Below, in pieces: positions 49,332-57,479 of a stretch of DNA of 64,000 nucleotides (the first letter of the stretch is position 1; every line of letters begins with the position of its first letter). This stretch comes from Nocardia transvalensis (GTDB lineage: Bacteria > Actinomycetota > Actinomycetes > Mycobacteriales > Mycobacteriaceae), in assembly GCF_015477765.1 (NCBI RefSeq), contig NZ_JADLQQ010000007.1:310001-374000 (forward strand), written 5' to 3'. Position numbers and translations under genes: made by a program. A model generated the notes under the pieces. That model was not told the DNA's origin. It was given only the letters and a program-made list of their open reading frames with translations, and did no database searches.

Positions 49332-50714
49332 TCATGGGTGCGAGCCACGGCGGCTATCGGGTGAAAGCTCAGCATCCCAAGCGGGTTCGTCCTCACCATA
49401 GGGGTGAGCGGGCCAGGGGTAGTCGGGGTATTCGGCCAGCGCCGGGCGGGCGGTGACCGTGGTGCCGTGGATGACGGTGGTGTCGGCGCCCACCACCTGC
49501 GCGGGCGGGTGGTCAGGCGTGCGGCCCGGTGCCTGCAGCAGCCAGGATCCGGTGCGGGCCAAGGCCGCCCGTACATCCCGTCCACGGCCGTCGGCGGCGC
49601 GGGCGGTGAGGGCATCGAGGACACCGGCGGCCAGCAGATAGCCGGTGGCATGGTCGAGGGCCTGGGCGGGGAGTGCCCCCAGCGACGAATCGGGATCGGC
49701 CGCTTCGACGATCGAGATGCCCGAGGCGGCCTGCACGATGCTGTCGAAACCGCGCCGGTGACCCCAGGGACCGGATTCGCTCCAGGCGCAGACTCGGCCA
49801 TGGACGATGCCGGGGCGGGTGGTCGCGGCGGCGATCCCGGCGGATTCCAGTGCGCCGGGGCGGTAACCGGTGATCAGGACGTCGGCGGTGCGCAGCAGGT
49901 CCAGTAGCTGCGGCAGCCGGGTGCGGATGTCGAGCAGGGCCGACCGCTTGCCCTGGCACAAGTCGACGTATTGGAACCCGAGTTCGGGCAGGTGGGGCGG
50001 GTCGACGCGGAGCACATCGGCGCCGAGGAGGGCCAGCGCGCGCGTGGCGACCGGGCCGGAGATGACGCGGGTGAGGTCGAGGACACGCAGGCCGCGCAGG
50101 GGGTGCATCGCGGTCGGGGCCGGAAGGGCGAGGGGTTCGCCGTCATCGTCGCGAGTATCGAGGGCGATGAGGGGTCCCGCGGCGGCGGCTCGTCCCTGCG
50201 GACTGCCTGCCCATTCCTGCTGCGTGCGCACGCGCACGGCGATCGCGCCCGACTCGGCCGCGCGATCCTCGATATCGGCGGCGGACAGGGTGGCGATGCG
50301 CTCGGCGGCACCCGCTCTGTCGGTGTCGTCGGGCAGGCCGAGGACCGCCAGCAGCCGGGCGCGATGGTGAGGATAGTTGGCGTGGGTGCGGATCCAGCCG
50401 TCGGCGGCGCGGAAGAAGCCGGACAGTTCGGCGAAGGCGTCGACCGGTGCACCGTCGAGGCGCATCAGCTTGTCGCTCTGGAACGAGGCCGCGATCCGTT
50501 CGGGAACCAGCTTGTGGCCCAACGGTTCCAGCCCGCGTGCCAGCCGCCATCGGTCGGCCGCACCCGCGAATGCCGCGACGCTCCCGGCCGCCAACGGCCA
50601 CACAGGTAGTGTCGCAGCGAGATACGCGCCGGGATCGGTGGTGAGGGGGATACTCGTCGCCGAGACGCCGACCCCGGACTCGTAGTCGTCGACCAATCGC
50701 TGATGTGCATCCAC
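49332..50714 (-). CDS. CaiB/BaiF-type family III CoA-transferase (rearranged order)
   Basis: 460 residues from GTG 50714. The family's N-terminal signature (HPLRGLRVLDLTRVISGPVATRALALLGADVLRV) appears only at about residues 203-235, followed by YVDLCQGKRSALLDI, LRTADVLITGYRPGALE, GRVCAWSESGPWGHRRGFDSIVQAASG and LDHATGYLLAAGVLDAL. The ~200 residues before it (FFRAADGWIRTHANYPHHRARLLAVLGLP, RTQQEWAGSPQGRA) look like the part that normally follows. The catalytic Asp region (VDLCQGKRSALLD) is present. It transfers CoA between acids; substrates unknown. Divergent from the thioesterase gene, 34 bases apart. Confidence 0.85.
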   Translation of the reverse strand: MDAHQRLVDDYESGVGVSATSIPLTTDPGAYLAATLPVWPLAAGSVAAFAGAADRWRLARGLEPLGHKLVPERIAASFQSDKLMRLDGAPVDAFAELSGFFRAADGWIRTHANYPHHRARLLAVLGLPDDTDRAGAAERIATLSAADIEDRAAESGAIAVRVRTQQEWAGSPQGRAAAAGPLIALDTRDDDGEPLALPAPTAMHPLRGLRVLDLTRVISGPVATRALALLGADVLRVDPPHLPELGFQYVDLCQGKRSALLDIRTRLPQLLDLLRTADVLITGYRPGALESAGIAAATTRPGIVHGRVCAWSESGPWGHRRGFDSIVQAASGISIVEAADPDSSLGALPAQALDHATGYLLAAGVLDALTARAADGRGRDVRAALARTGSWLLQAPGRTPDHPPAQVVGADTTVIHGTTVTARPALAEYPDYPWPAHPYGEDEPAWDAELSPDSRRGSHP

Positions 50715-50748
50715 AATCCGAACAGTAGTGCGTCCAGGAGGCCGAATC

Positions 50749-51504
50749 GTGGAGGGAAATATCACCGATACCACCTGGCTGCGGCAGTTGCGCGGCGGGC
50801 CGGAGGCGCACACGGTGCTGGTGTGCTTCCCGCCCGGCGGTGGTTCGGCCAGTGTCTATCGACCGCTGGCGCAGCGTCTGGGCACGGGGATCGCGGTTGT
50901 CGCGGTGCAGTATCCGGGGCGGCAGGATCGGCTCGGTGACGCGATGATCCCGGACCTGACGGCCATGGCCGATCAGGTGGTCGGCGATCTGCTGGCATGG
51001 ACCGCATGGCCGCGCGTGGCGGTGTTCGGGCACAGCATGGGTGCCACCGTGGCCTTCGAGACCGCGCGGCGGCTGCAAGCCAAGGGGCGGGAGGTGATTC
51101 ACCTGTTCGTCTCCGGGCGCATCGCCCCCGACGCGCCGTATTCGAATCGGCTGCACCAGGGTTCGGACGCGGATCTGATCGCCGAATTGGAGCGGCTGGC
51201 CAACGATCCCGAGTCGGTGGCGATCCTGCGCAGCGAACCCAGCCTGGCCGAGGTCGTGCTGCCCGCTGTGCGCAGCGATTACCGGGCGGTCGAGACCTAC
51301 GCCTATCGGCCCGCAGAACCGTTGCGCTGCAGTGTCTCCGCGCTGCTGGGCGACGCCGATCCCACCGTGACCGCGGAGCAGGCCGAGCAGTGGCGTCGCC
51401 ACACCAGCGGAGAGTTCGACCTGGCGCTGTTTCCCGGGCGGCACTTCTACCTCGACGAAAAGGTGCCCGAGCTGGCGCGATTCGTGAGTAGTCGGCTGCG
51501 GTGA
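50749..51504 (+). CDS. Type II (editing) thioesterase
   Basis: 251 residues from GTG 50749 with AGGAGG 8 bases upstream. Alpha/beta-hydrolase of the GrsT/TesA group: VLVCFPPGGGSASVYRPLAQRLGTGIAVVAVQYPGRQDRLGD, VAVFGHSMGATVAFETARRL (nucleophile Ser in GHSMG), DADPTVTAEQAEQW (acid Asp) and LFPGRHFYLDE (His). It removes misloaded acyl groups from carrier proteins of non-ribosomal peptide or polyketide synthases. No such synthase lies in the window, so the partner must be elsewhere. Opposite in direction to the CoA-transferase. Confidence 0.93.
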   Translation: MEGNITDTTWLRQLRGGPEAHTVLVCFPPGGGSASVYRPLAQRLGTGIAVVAVQYPGRQDRLGDAMIPDLTAMADQVVGDLLAWTAWPRVAVFGHSMGATVAFETARRLQAKGREVIHLFVSGRIAPDAPYSNRLHQGSDADLIAELERLANDPESVAILRSEPSLAEVVLPAVRSDYRAVETYAYRPAEPLRCSVSALLGDADPTVTAEQAEQWRRHTSGEFDLALFPGRHFYLDEKVPELARFVSSRLR

Positions 51505-51508
51505 TCGG

Positions 51509-52612
51509 TTACTGGCAGTTCTCGACAGTGGCTTCGGCCAGTGCGGAGACCACGTCTTCGGCGCGTTGGCGGCGGCCGAAGCTGCAGCGCTGGCGCACCG
51601 CGCCATTGCCGCGGGCGAATATCGTTGCCAGCGAGTCGATGACGAGCCGATGATCGCCGAGCCGGTCCAGAGCCGGGCCGATATCGTCGACGAATTCGAC
51701 GAACAGGGTTCGGGCGGGAGCGATCCGGCCGTCGGTGGGGTCGAGCAGATTTCCGCTCACGCCCGTATGCGCCGCCCGCCAGTAGGCCGCGTGCAGTAAT
51801 TCCGGGGCGACCGGTGGTGCGGCGGGTCCGTCGGCCGACGCCGTGCGCGCGGTCATCACCGCGGCCCGGATCAGTGTGGCCAGCAGGATCGTCTCATCGG
51901 CGGTAGCCGGGACGTCGCTGATGCGGATCTCCACCGTCGGGTAGGTGTGCGAGGGGCGGATATCCCAGTACACCATGGCCGGATCGAGGATGACGCCGCT
52001 GGACAGCATCGTCTGCACCAGCGTGTCGTAATGGTCGACGGAGGTGAAATGCGGTGGCGGACCGGCGCTGGGCCAGCGCCGCCACTGGATGTTGCGCCAG
52101 CTGGCGAAGCCGGTGTCGGCGCCGCGGTAGATCGCGGAATTCGCGGTGAGGGCCAGAAACAGCGGCAGCCGCGCACGCAGGAAGTTGCTCACCTCGACGG
52201 CTACCGCGCGGTCGGGCACCCCGACGTGCACATGGCAGCCGCACAACCCCTGTTCCTGCGCGAGCACACCGAAACCGTCGGCGATGCGGCGATACCGCGG
52301 GGTGTCGGTGACCGACAGGGGCACGGGAACGGTCGGCGGCAGTGCGGCCGCCAGCATCCGGGTCCCGTTCTTCTCCGCGCAGGCGGCGCTGGTGCGGCGC
52401 AGGTCGCGCAGCTCGCGCAGGAGTTTCGCCGAGTCGGTGTGCACGCGGGTGCGCGTTTCTATCTGGCAGCGCGACAGCTCCAGGCCCAGCTCGAGACCGA
52501 CGTCGGTGGCCGTGTGCGCCACCTCGACATTCATCGGCGCGGGTACAGCCGTGCCGGGATCCACGAGGAGGAACTCCTCCTCTACCCCGACCGTCGGCGG
52601 GTCGATCTCCAC
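51509..52612 (-). CDS. YbdK-type carboxylate-amine ligase (glutamate-cysteine ligase 2)
   Basis: 367 residues. TVGVEEEFLLVDP at the N-terminus, LELSRCQIETRTRVHTDSAKLLRELRDLR, CGCHVHVGVPDRAVAVEVSNFLRARLPLFLALTANSAIYRG, and WDIRPSHTYPTVEIRISDVP are the blocks of the GCS2 family. E. coli YbdK has weak glutamate-cysteine ligase activity, but the natural product of most members is unknown; mycolata make mycothiol and ergothioneine rather than glutathione. GTG start. The gene converges on the thioesterase, with 4 bases between the stops. Confidence 0.93.
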   Translation of the reverse strand: MEIDPPTVGVEEEFLLVDPGTAVPAPMNVEVAHTATDVGLELGLELSRCQIETRTRVHTDSAKLLRELRDLRRTSAACAEKNGTRMLAAALPPTVPVPLSVTDTPRYRRIADGFGVLAQEQGLCGCHVHVGVPDRAVAVEVSNFLRARLPLFLALTANSAIYRGADTGFASWRNIQWRRWPSAGPPPHFTSVDHYDTLVQTMLSSGVILDPAMVYWDIRPSHTYPTVEIRISDVPATADETILLATLIRAAVMTARTASADGPAAPPVAPELLHAAYWRAAHTGVSGNLLDPTDGRIAPARTLFVEFVDDIGPALDRLGDHRLVIDSLATIFARGNGAVRQRCSFGRRQRAEDVVSALAEATVENCQ

Positions 52613-52675
52613 TCTCGCAGGCTACCCGTCGGCACCGGCCCGTGACCTCGCATTCACACCTGCTGACCTGTGCTG

Positions 52676-53056
52676 TTACGAGGTCGTGAGATAGCCGTTG
52701 CGCCGGGATATCCGCCAGTAACCGAGCCAGGACACCGCGACCGCCAGCACCACGAGCATCCGCACCAGCTCCAGGGCGTCGCTCGGATACAGCACACCGG
52801 TGAGGTAGTGGTCGATGAATCCGCTCGACGGCAGCCCGGCCGCACCGGCCCGGCCCCGTGCCCAGTTCTCCAGATGGGTCAGCGGGCAGTCCCAGCCGAC
52901 CAGCACCGTGCTGAAACCCCAACAGACCGTGGCGAAATGGGTCCAGAGGGTCCACCGCCATCGCCACGCCAGAAATCCACCGACCACCAGGTAGGCGAGG
53001 AACAGGAAGTGCACACCCGCGGTGGCGTCCGCCAACAGCCGGTACATCACACTCAT
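52676..53056 (-). CDS. DUF2784 membrane protein
   Basis: 126 residues with four hydrophobic helices: GVHFLFLAYLVVGGFLAW, THFATVCWGFSTVLVGWDCPLTHLENW, and two near the C-terminus. The segment WDCPLTHLENWARGRAG-xxGFIDHYL is the DUF2784 signature. Function is not known. The gene lies 22 bases downstream of the O-methyltransferase gene in the same direction and may be cotranscribed with it. Confidence 0.9.
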   Translation of the reverse strand: MSVMYRLLADATAGVHFLFLAYLVVGGFLAWRWRWTLWTHFATVCWGFSTVLVGWDCPLTHLENWARGRAGAAGLPSSGFIDHYLTGVLYPSDALELVRMLVVLAVAVSWLGYWRISRRNGYLTTS

Positions 53057-53078
53057 CAGCGTATTCGCCGCGGGGTGG

Positions 53079-53855
53079 TCAGCCCAGATACTGCGACTCG
53101 AGTACCAGATCCTTCAGCAGCGACTGGTATTCGACGTGGGCGGGATGGTCGGTGGTGTGCCAGCTGTGGCCCTCGTTCTCGCGCATATAGCGCAGGTAGT
53201 CGGGCGCGCCGGGCAGGCGCATATTGTCGGCGACCACGACCGTGCCCGGATGCAGCCACCCGGCGGCGAGCAGGGTGCGCAGGTCCGGCAGATAGGAGGT
53301 CTTCATATGATCCAGGAAGACGAAATCCAAGGCGCCGAAACCGAATCCGTGGTCGATGGCCAGCCGGCGCAGCGTGGCGCCGCCGTCGCCGATGCGGCCC
53401 ACCACGACGTTGACCTGCTTGCCCAGCCCGGCATGGTCGAGGATCGAGCGGGCGATCTCGGCATTGGCCGCGCTGAACTCGACCGATACCAGCCGCGCCC
53501 CGGGCCGCAGCAGCCGACCCATCCGCACGGCGCTGTACCCGCAGTAGGTGCCCAGCTCCAGCAGCAGCCGCGGTTGGGCACTGCGGACCGCGGCATCGAG
53601 GATCAGGCCCTTCTCGTCGCCGATGGTGACCAGCATGCACCGGTTGCGGGCGAAATCGTCGATGGTGGCCAGGACGTCGTCCGGATCGCCTGCGGTGGCG
53701 TGGGCCAGGACGTGATCGCGCAGCACGGCCTCGCGGCCGTCGCCGACCTGTCCGGTGCGTTGGAAGGTCGGCAGCCCCAGTCCGAGCCGGACCCAGGACC
53801 ACCGCGCGAACGGCACCCGATCTCGCAACTTCGCACTGATGCCCGTGCCGCTCAT
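53079..53855 (-). CDS. Class I SAM-dependent O-methyltransferase (catechol O-MT-like)
   Basis: 258 residues. SAM-binding motif I LLLELGTYCGYSAVRMGRLL, motif II VSVEFSAANAEIARSILDHAGL, and LDFVFLDHMKTSYLPDLRTLLAAGWLHPGTVVVADNM, whose DHxKxxYLPDL is characteristic of catechol-O-methyltransferases (metal-binding Asp, catalytic Lys). It methylates catechol-like hydroxyls with Mg2+. A long N-terminal portion (about 90 residues) precedes the SAM fold, a little longer than usual. ATG 53855 has GGAGG just upstream. Confidence 0.92.
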   Translation of the reverse strand: MSGTGISAKLRDRVPFARWSWVRLGLGLPTFQRTGQVGDGREAVLRDHVLAHATAGDPDDVLATIDDFARNRCMLVTIGDEKGLILDAAVRSAQPRLLLELGTYCGYSAVRMGRLLRPGARLVSVEFSAANAEIARSILDHAGLGKQVNVVVGRIGDGGATLRRLAIDHGFGFGALDFVFLDHMKTSYLPDLRTLLAAGWLHPGTVVVADNMRLPGAPDYLRYMRENEGHSWHTTDHPAHVEYQSLLKDLVLESQYLG

Positions 53856-53959
53856 ATGTCCTCCAGTGCCGGGGTTCTACTGATTATGCGCGGAGAGGCG
53901 GTGCCGGCGAATGCCGAGATTCCTGGGGTGATGGGGTGTTCCGCGGGTGGGGTTGCGGG

Positions 53960-54604
53960 TCAAGCGTTCTCGGCGGCCACGAGGGCGGGCAGTTCGTCCA
54001 GTCCGCTGATTCGCCAGTCGGCGTGGTCGGCGCCGGGGGAGTCGCGGTGGATGAAGGCCCACGGGCCGCGCAGCAGGAAGGCCGCGCGCAGTCCGGCCGC
54101 CGTGCTGGGGACGACGTCGTTATCGACCCGGTCGCCCACGTACAGAATATGCTCACGCGCGCACGGCGCGGTCGCGGCGACCTTATCGAAGAATTCCGGA
54201 TCCGGTTTGCGCGCACCCCAATCCGCGGAGGTCGAGATGTAGTCGGTAGGCAGATCCAGATCGCGCAGCAATCCGGTGGTGCGGGCGGGCTGATTGCCGA
54301 CGATGCCGACCCACACGCCCAGCTCCCGCAACGCCGACAGCGCCTGTCGCACATCGGGATACAGGTCCTGTTCGGTGATGGCCGCGCCCATCGCGGCATC
54401 GAGCAGCGGTGACTCGCGGGCGAGGTCGAATCCGGGGCGGAAGATCTGGAAGACCTCGGAGTAATCCCGCCCGGCTGCGATCACGCCGCCGAGCGTGCCC
54501 ATGAAGGTCAGTCGCGGGACCCCGATCCGGTCGGCCCACTGCTCGAACCGGCGCGTCTCGTCCACCAGCGTCTCGCCGACGTCGAATACCACTGCTTGGA
54601 TCAC
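53960..54604 (-). CDS. HAD-superfamily hydrolase
   Basis: 214 residues. Motif I VVFDVGETLVDE with the nucleophile Asp (second Asp replaced by Gly-Glu: DVGET), motif II VGIVGNQ, motif III Lys in GARKPDPEFF, motif IV YVGDRVDNDVV with the acidic pair. It has a helical cap between motifs I and II. DxGET in place of DxDGT occurs in several small-molecule phosphatase or haloacid-dehalogenase-like subgroups. The substrate is unknown. GTG start. Monocistronic, with about 100 featureless bases before the methyltransferase start. Confidence 0.88.
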   Translation of the reverse strand: MIQAVVFDVGETLVDETRRFEQWADRIGVPRLTFMGTLGGVIAAGRDYSEVFQIFRPGFDLARESPLLDAAMGAAITEQDLYPDVRQALSALRELGVWVGIVGNQPARTTGLLRDLDLPTDYISTSADWGARKPDPEFFDKVAATAPCAREHILYVGDRVDNDVVPSTAAGLRAAFLLRGPWAFIHRDSPGADHADWRISGLDELPALVAAENA

Positions 54605-54645
54605 TGCGGCAGCCTACGGGCGAAATCGCCTAGCGCGCATCCTGA

Positions 54646-56112
54646 TTACCAGTTGAACGGCTCGTAATCCTTGAGGAAGCAGCCGAACAGGTCGACGCCG
54701 TTCTCGCCGCGCACGATCGGGTCATAGACGCGGGCGGCGCCGTCGACGAGATCCAGCGGGGCGTGGAAGCCCTCCTCGGCGAGGCGGAGCTTGGTGTAGT
54801 GCGGGCGTTCGTCGGTGATCCAGCCGGTGTCGACGGCGGTCATGAGGATGCGGTCGGATTCGAACATCTCCTGGGCGCTGGTGCGGGTGAGCATGTTCAG
54901 CGCGGCCTTGGCCATATTGGTGTGCGGATGGCCCGGACCTTTGTAGCCGCGTCCGAACACCCCCTCCATGGCCGACACGTTGACGACGTACTTGCGCCGA
55001 GCCGGGGAGGCGGCCAGCGCCGGACGCAGGCGAGAGATGAGGACGAACGGGGCCACCGAATTGCACAACTGCACCTCGAGCAGTTCGGTGGCGTCGACCT
55101 CGCCGACGGTCTGCACCCAGCTGTTGGTGTGCGCCAGATCCGGGACCAGGCCACCGGCGTCGATGGCGACACCGCGCGAAATGCGTTCGGGCGTGGCCGA
55201 TCCCGCGACCAGAGCCAGGTCGGTGATGTCGGCGCCGGACAGCGACGGCGTGAGCGAGGCGGTGATCGCCGCGGGATGGGCCTGCATGGTTTTGCCGAAG
55301 CTGATCGTGTCGGGCAGTTCGCCTGCGGGCAGCGGCCCGTTCTCGGCCTCCACGAGGGCGCTGTAGGCGCCGGGGGAGCGGCGCACGGTCTGGGCCGCGT
55401 TGTTGATGAGGATATCCAGCGGGCCGTGCGCGGCGACATCGTCGGCGAGGGCCACGACCTGCGCCGGATCGCGCAGGTCGATACCGATGATGCGGAGCCG
55501 GTGAATCCAGTCGGCGCTGTCGGGCTGGGCCTTGAAGCGGCGGATCGCGTCGTTGGGGAAGCGGGTGGTGATGGTCAGGTGGGCCCCGTCTCGCAGCAAC
55601 CGCAGCGCGATGTACATGCCGATCTTCGCGCGCCCGCCGGTGAGCAGCGCCCGGCGGCCGGTCAGATCGGTGCGCGCATCGCGTTTGGCGTGGCTCTTGG
55701 CGGCGCAGTCCGGGCACAACTGGTGATAGAAGGCGTCGACCCGGGTGTAGCGCTGCTTGCAGATGTAGCAGGGACGCGGCCGCGCGAGCTCACCGGCAAT
55801 GGCCCCGGACGTAGTGGAGGACAACGGAATACCCGCGGTCTCGTCATCGATCCGATTCGGCGACCCGGTGGCCGTGGCCGCGACAACGGCCCGATCGGCC
55901 GCGGAGACTGCATCGCGCGCCTCGACCCGTCGCCGCTTCTTGAGCTTCTTGAACATATGCCCAACAGCGCGCTGAACCACCACCGAATCCGGATGATCCT
56001 TGTCCAACTGCCCCGCCTGCTCGAGCACCCGCAAACAAACGGCCAGCTCATCCGGATCGATAACCGGCTCCAGCGCCGTCGCGGCGGTCATCGTCGAGTC
56101 GTGATCGGCCAT
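54646..56112 (-). CDS. SDR-fold protein with N-terminal zinc ribbon
   Basis: 488 residues from ATG 56112 (56157 also possible). Residues 1-110 are helical and basic (HMFKKLKKRRRVEAR). A zinc ribbon follows, CYIC-x14-CPDC (Cys 115, 118, 133, 136), then an SDR Rossmann domain with ALLTGGRAKIGMYIALRLL, DLRDP, ILINNAAQT (NNAA) and NVSAMEG (catalytic Ser). The usual YxxxK reads TNMAK (in PHTNMAKAAL), so the catalytic Tyr is Thr; the Lys remains. A large insertion lies between NNAA and Ser. Role unknown; perhaps a nucleotide-sensing or unusual reductase. Confidence 0.85.
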   Translation of the reverse strand: MADHDSTMTAATALEPVIDPDELAVCLRVLEQAGQLDKDHPDSVVVQRAVGHMFKKLKKRRRVEARDAVSAADRAVVAATATGSPNRIDDETAGIPLSSTTSGAIAGELARPRPCYICKQRYTRVDAFYHQLCPDCAAKSHAKRDARTDLTGRRALLTGGRAKIGMYIALRLLRDGAHLTITTRFPNDAIRRFKAQPDSADWIHRLRIIGIDLRDPAQVVALADDVAAHGPLDILINNAAQTVRRSPGAYSALVEAENGPLPAGELPDTISFGKTMQAHPAAITASLTPSLSGADITDLALVAGSATPERISRGVAIDAGGLVPDLAHTNSWVQTVGEVDATELLEVQLCNSVAPFVLISRLRPALAASPARRKYVVNVSAMEGVFGRGYKGPGHPHTNMAKAALNMLTRTSAQEMFESDRILMTAVDTGWITDERPHYTKLRLAEEGFHAPLDLVDGAARVYDPIVRGENGVDLFGCFLKDYEPFNW

Positions 56113-56236
56113 CGTCGTGTGGTGCAATCCTTCGTGCGGGGTCTTTGACCTGCCCATTGTCCCATCGCCTCGGGTGTGGCCCCGCACACGGCCCGTCCTC
56201 CCCGGGCGGAGGCTCAGGTCCCGGACTTCACCCAGA

Positions 56237-56785
56237 TCATGTCGCGGCCGGTTTCTGCTGGGCGTGTTTCTCGGCCGGGACCGTGCGGACGAGGTGGTAG
56301 CCGAGGCGCTGGGGGACTGCGGCGCTGCGGGTGTTGGCTGCGTCGCAGTGGATTTCGATGCGGTCGATGCCCGGGAGTTCCAAGCCGATGCGGGTCAGCT
56401 CGGCCGTGCAGCGGGTGACCACGCCGCGGCCGGCGTGGGTGGCGACGCACCAGTAGCCGAGTTCGAGGGCGCCGGGGCCGAGTCGGTCGACCACGGTCAT
56501 GCCGCCGAGGACCGCGCCCCCGGCGTCGAAGATGCCGTACCGGAAGGCGCCGTCGGGACCGGGCCACTCGGCGGCCTTCTCGCCGAATGCGCGCTGCCCG
56601 TCGAGGGATGCGAACTCGTCGAAATCGTGGGTCCACGGGCTGAGGTGGTCGTAGGAGGCGGATATCGCCTCGAAGCGGGGGACGAGATCCTCTGGTCGCC
56701 ACTGGCGCATCAATAGATCGCCCAGGTCTACCTCGGTCGGAGGGGCGACCCCCGGTGGCAGCGCCGCGGCCGGTCTGGTTTCCAT
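56237..56785 (-). CDS. GNAT-family N-acetyltransferase (RimJ/RimL-like)
   Basis: 182 residues. LLMRQWRPEDLVPRFEAISASYDHLSPWTHDF is the N-terminal acceptor part, YGIFDAGGAVLGGMTVVDRLGPGALELGYWCVATHAGRGVVTRCTAELTRIGLELPGIDRIEIHCDAANTRSAAVPQRLGY carries the acetyl-CoA pyrophosphate loop (HAGRGV) and the NxRSxxVPxRLGY ending of ribosomal-protein-type acetyltransferases. Target amine unknown. Divergent from the CGNR zinc-finger regulator. Confidence 0.9.
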   Translation of the reverse strand: METRPAAALPPGVAPPTEVDLGDLLMRQWRPEDLVPRFEAISASYDHLSPWTHDFDEFASLDGQRAFGEKAAEWPGPDGAFRYGIFDAGGAVLGGMTVVDRLGPGALELGYWCVATHAGRGVVTRCTAELTRIGLELPGIDRIEIHCDAANTRSAAVPQRLGYHLVRTVPAEKHAQQKPAAT

Positions 56786-56914
56786 TCGGCGATTCTGGCC
56801 GCCATATCTTCAGGAGTGCAACGGAATTCGGCCACCGCCGATGTGGTGGACGTATGGCTGGGGGGCAAAATGCGCGGTGTAATGACATTGATGGACTAAT
56901 TGAATTACCCTGGC

Positions 56915-57466
56915 ATGGTGGCCAGATCGGGTTCGGAGGAGATCACCGGCTACCGCAACGACGGTGTCGGTGCTGCCGTGGCGCTGATCAACGCGGTCAC
57001 GGCCGACGGCGACGACTCGGCCGAGTTGCTGCGAAAGCTGTTGAGTGGATTCAACTTTCTGGTTCCGGAGCCGCTGACCCCGCGGCAGGCCGGACAGTTG
57101 CGCGAGTGGGCGCGGCGGCTGCGCCCGGTCTTCGCCGGGGCCGAGGGCCGGGTGGTCGATGCGCTCAACGAGCTGATGGCCGAGGTGGCGATCCAGCCGC
57201 ACATCTCCGACCACGGACTCGGCCCCCACCTGCACTACGGGCGGCCGGGCGCGGGCCTGGTCGACCGGGTACGGGCCAACACGCTCATGGGACTCGCATT
57301 CGTGGTGTGCGACTTGGGATCCGCGCGGCTGGGCGTGTGCGCAGCGGAAGGCTGCGACCGGGTCTATGCCGATATCGCCCGCGGGCCGCGACGGCAGTTC
57401 TGTTCCAAGACATGTCTCAACCGCAGCACGGTCGCGGCGTTCCGGGCGCGACGCGCGAGAACCTGA
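56915..57466 (+). CDS. CGNR zinc-finger (ABATE-type) probable regulator
   Basis: About 183 residues. The N-terminal ABATE-like domain (AVALINAVTADGDDSAELLRKLLSGF, LTPRQAGQLREWARRLRPVF) is followed by a CGNR zinc finger at the C-terminus: LGVCAAEGCDRVYADIARGPRRQFCSKTCLNRSTVAAFRARR. The usual CGNR tetrad is CLNR here. These proteins are thought to bind DNA and respond to stress or a ligand. No ribosome binding site is visible; a perfect TAATT-G-AATTA palindrome at 56897-56907 lies directly before the start. The MFS gene begins 14 bases downstream, so it probably controls or is coexpressed with it. Confidence 0.82.
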   Translation: MVARSGSEEITGYRNDGVGAAVALINAVTADGDDSAELLRKLLSGFNFLVPEPLTPRQAGQLREWARRLRPVFAGAEGRVVDALNELMAEVAIQPHISDHGLGPHLHYGRPGAGLVDRVRANTLMGLAFVVCDLGSARLGVCAAEGCDRVYADIARGPRRQFCSKTCLNRSTVAAFRARRART

Positions 57467-57479
57467 TCGGTGGGCCACC

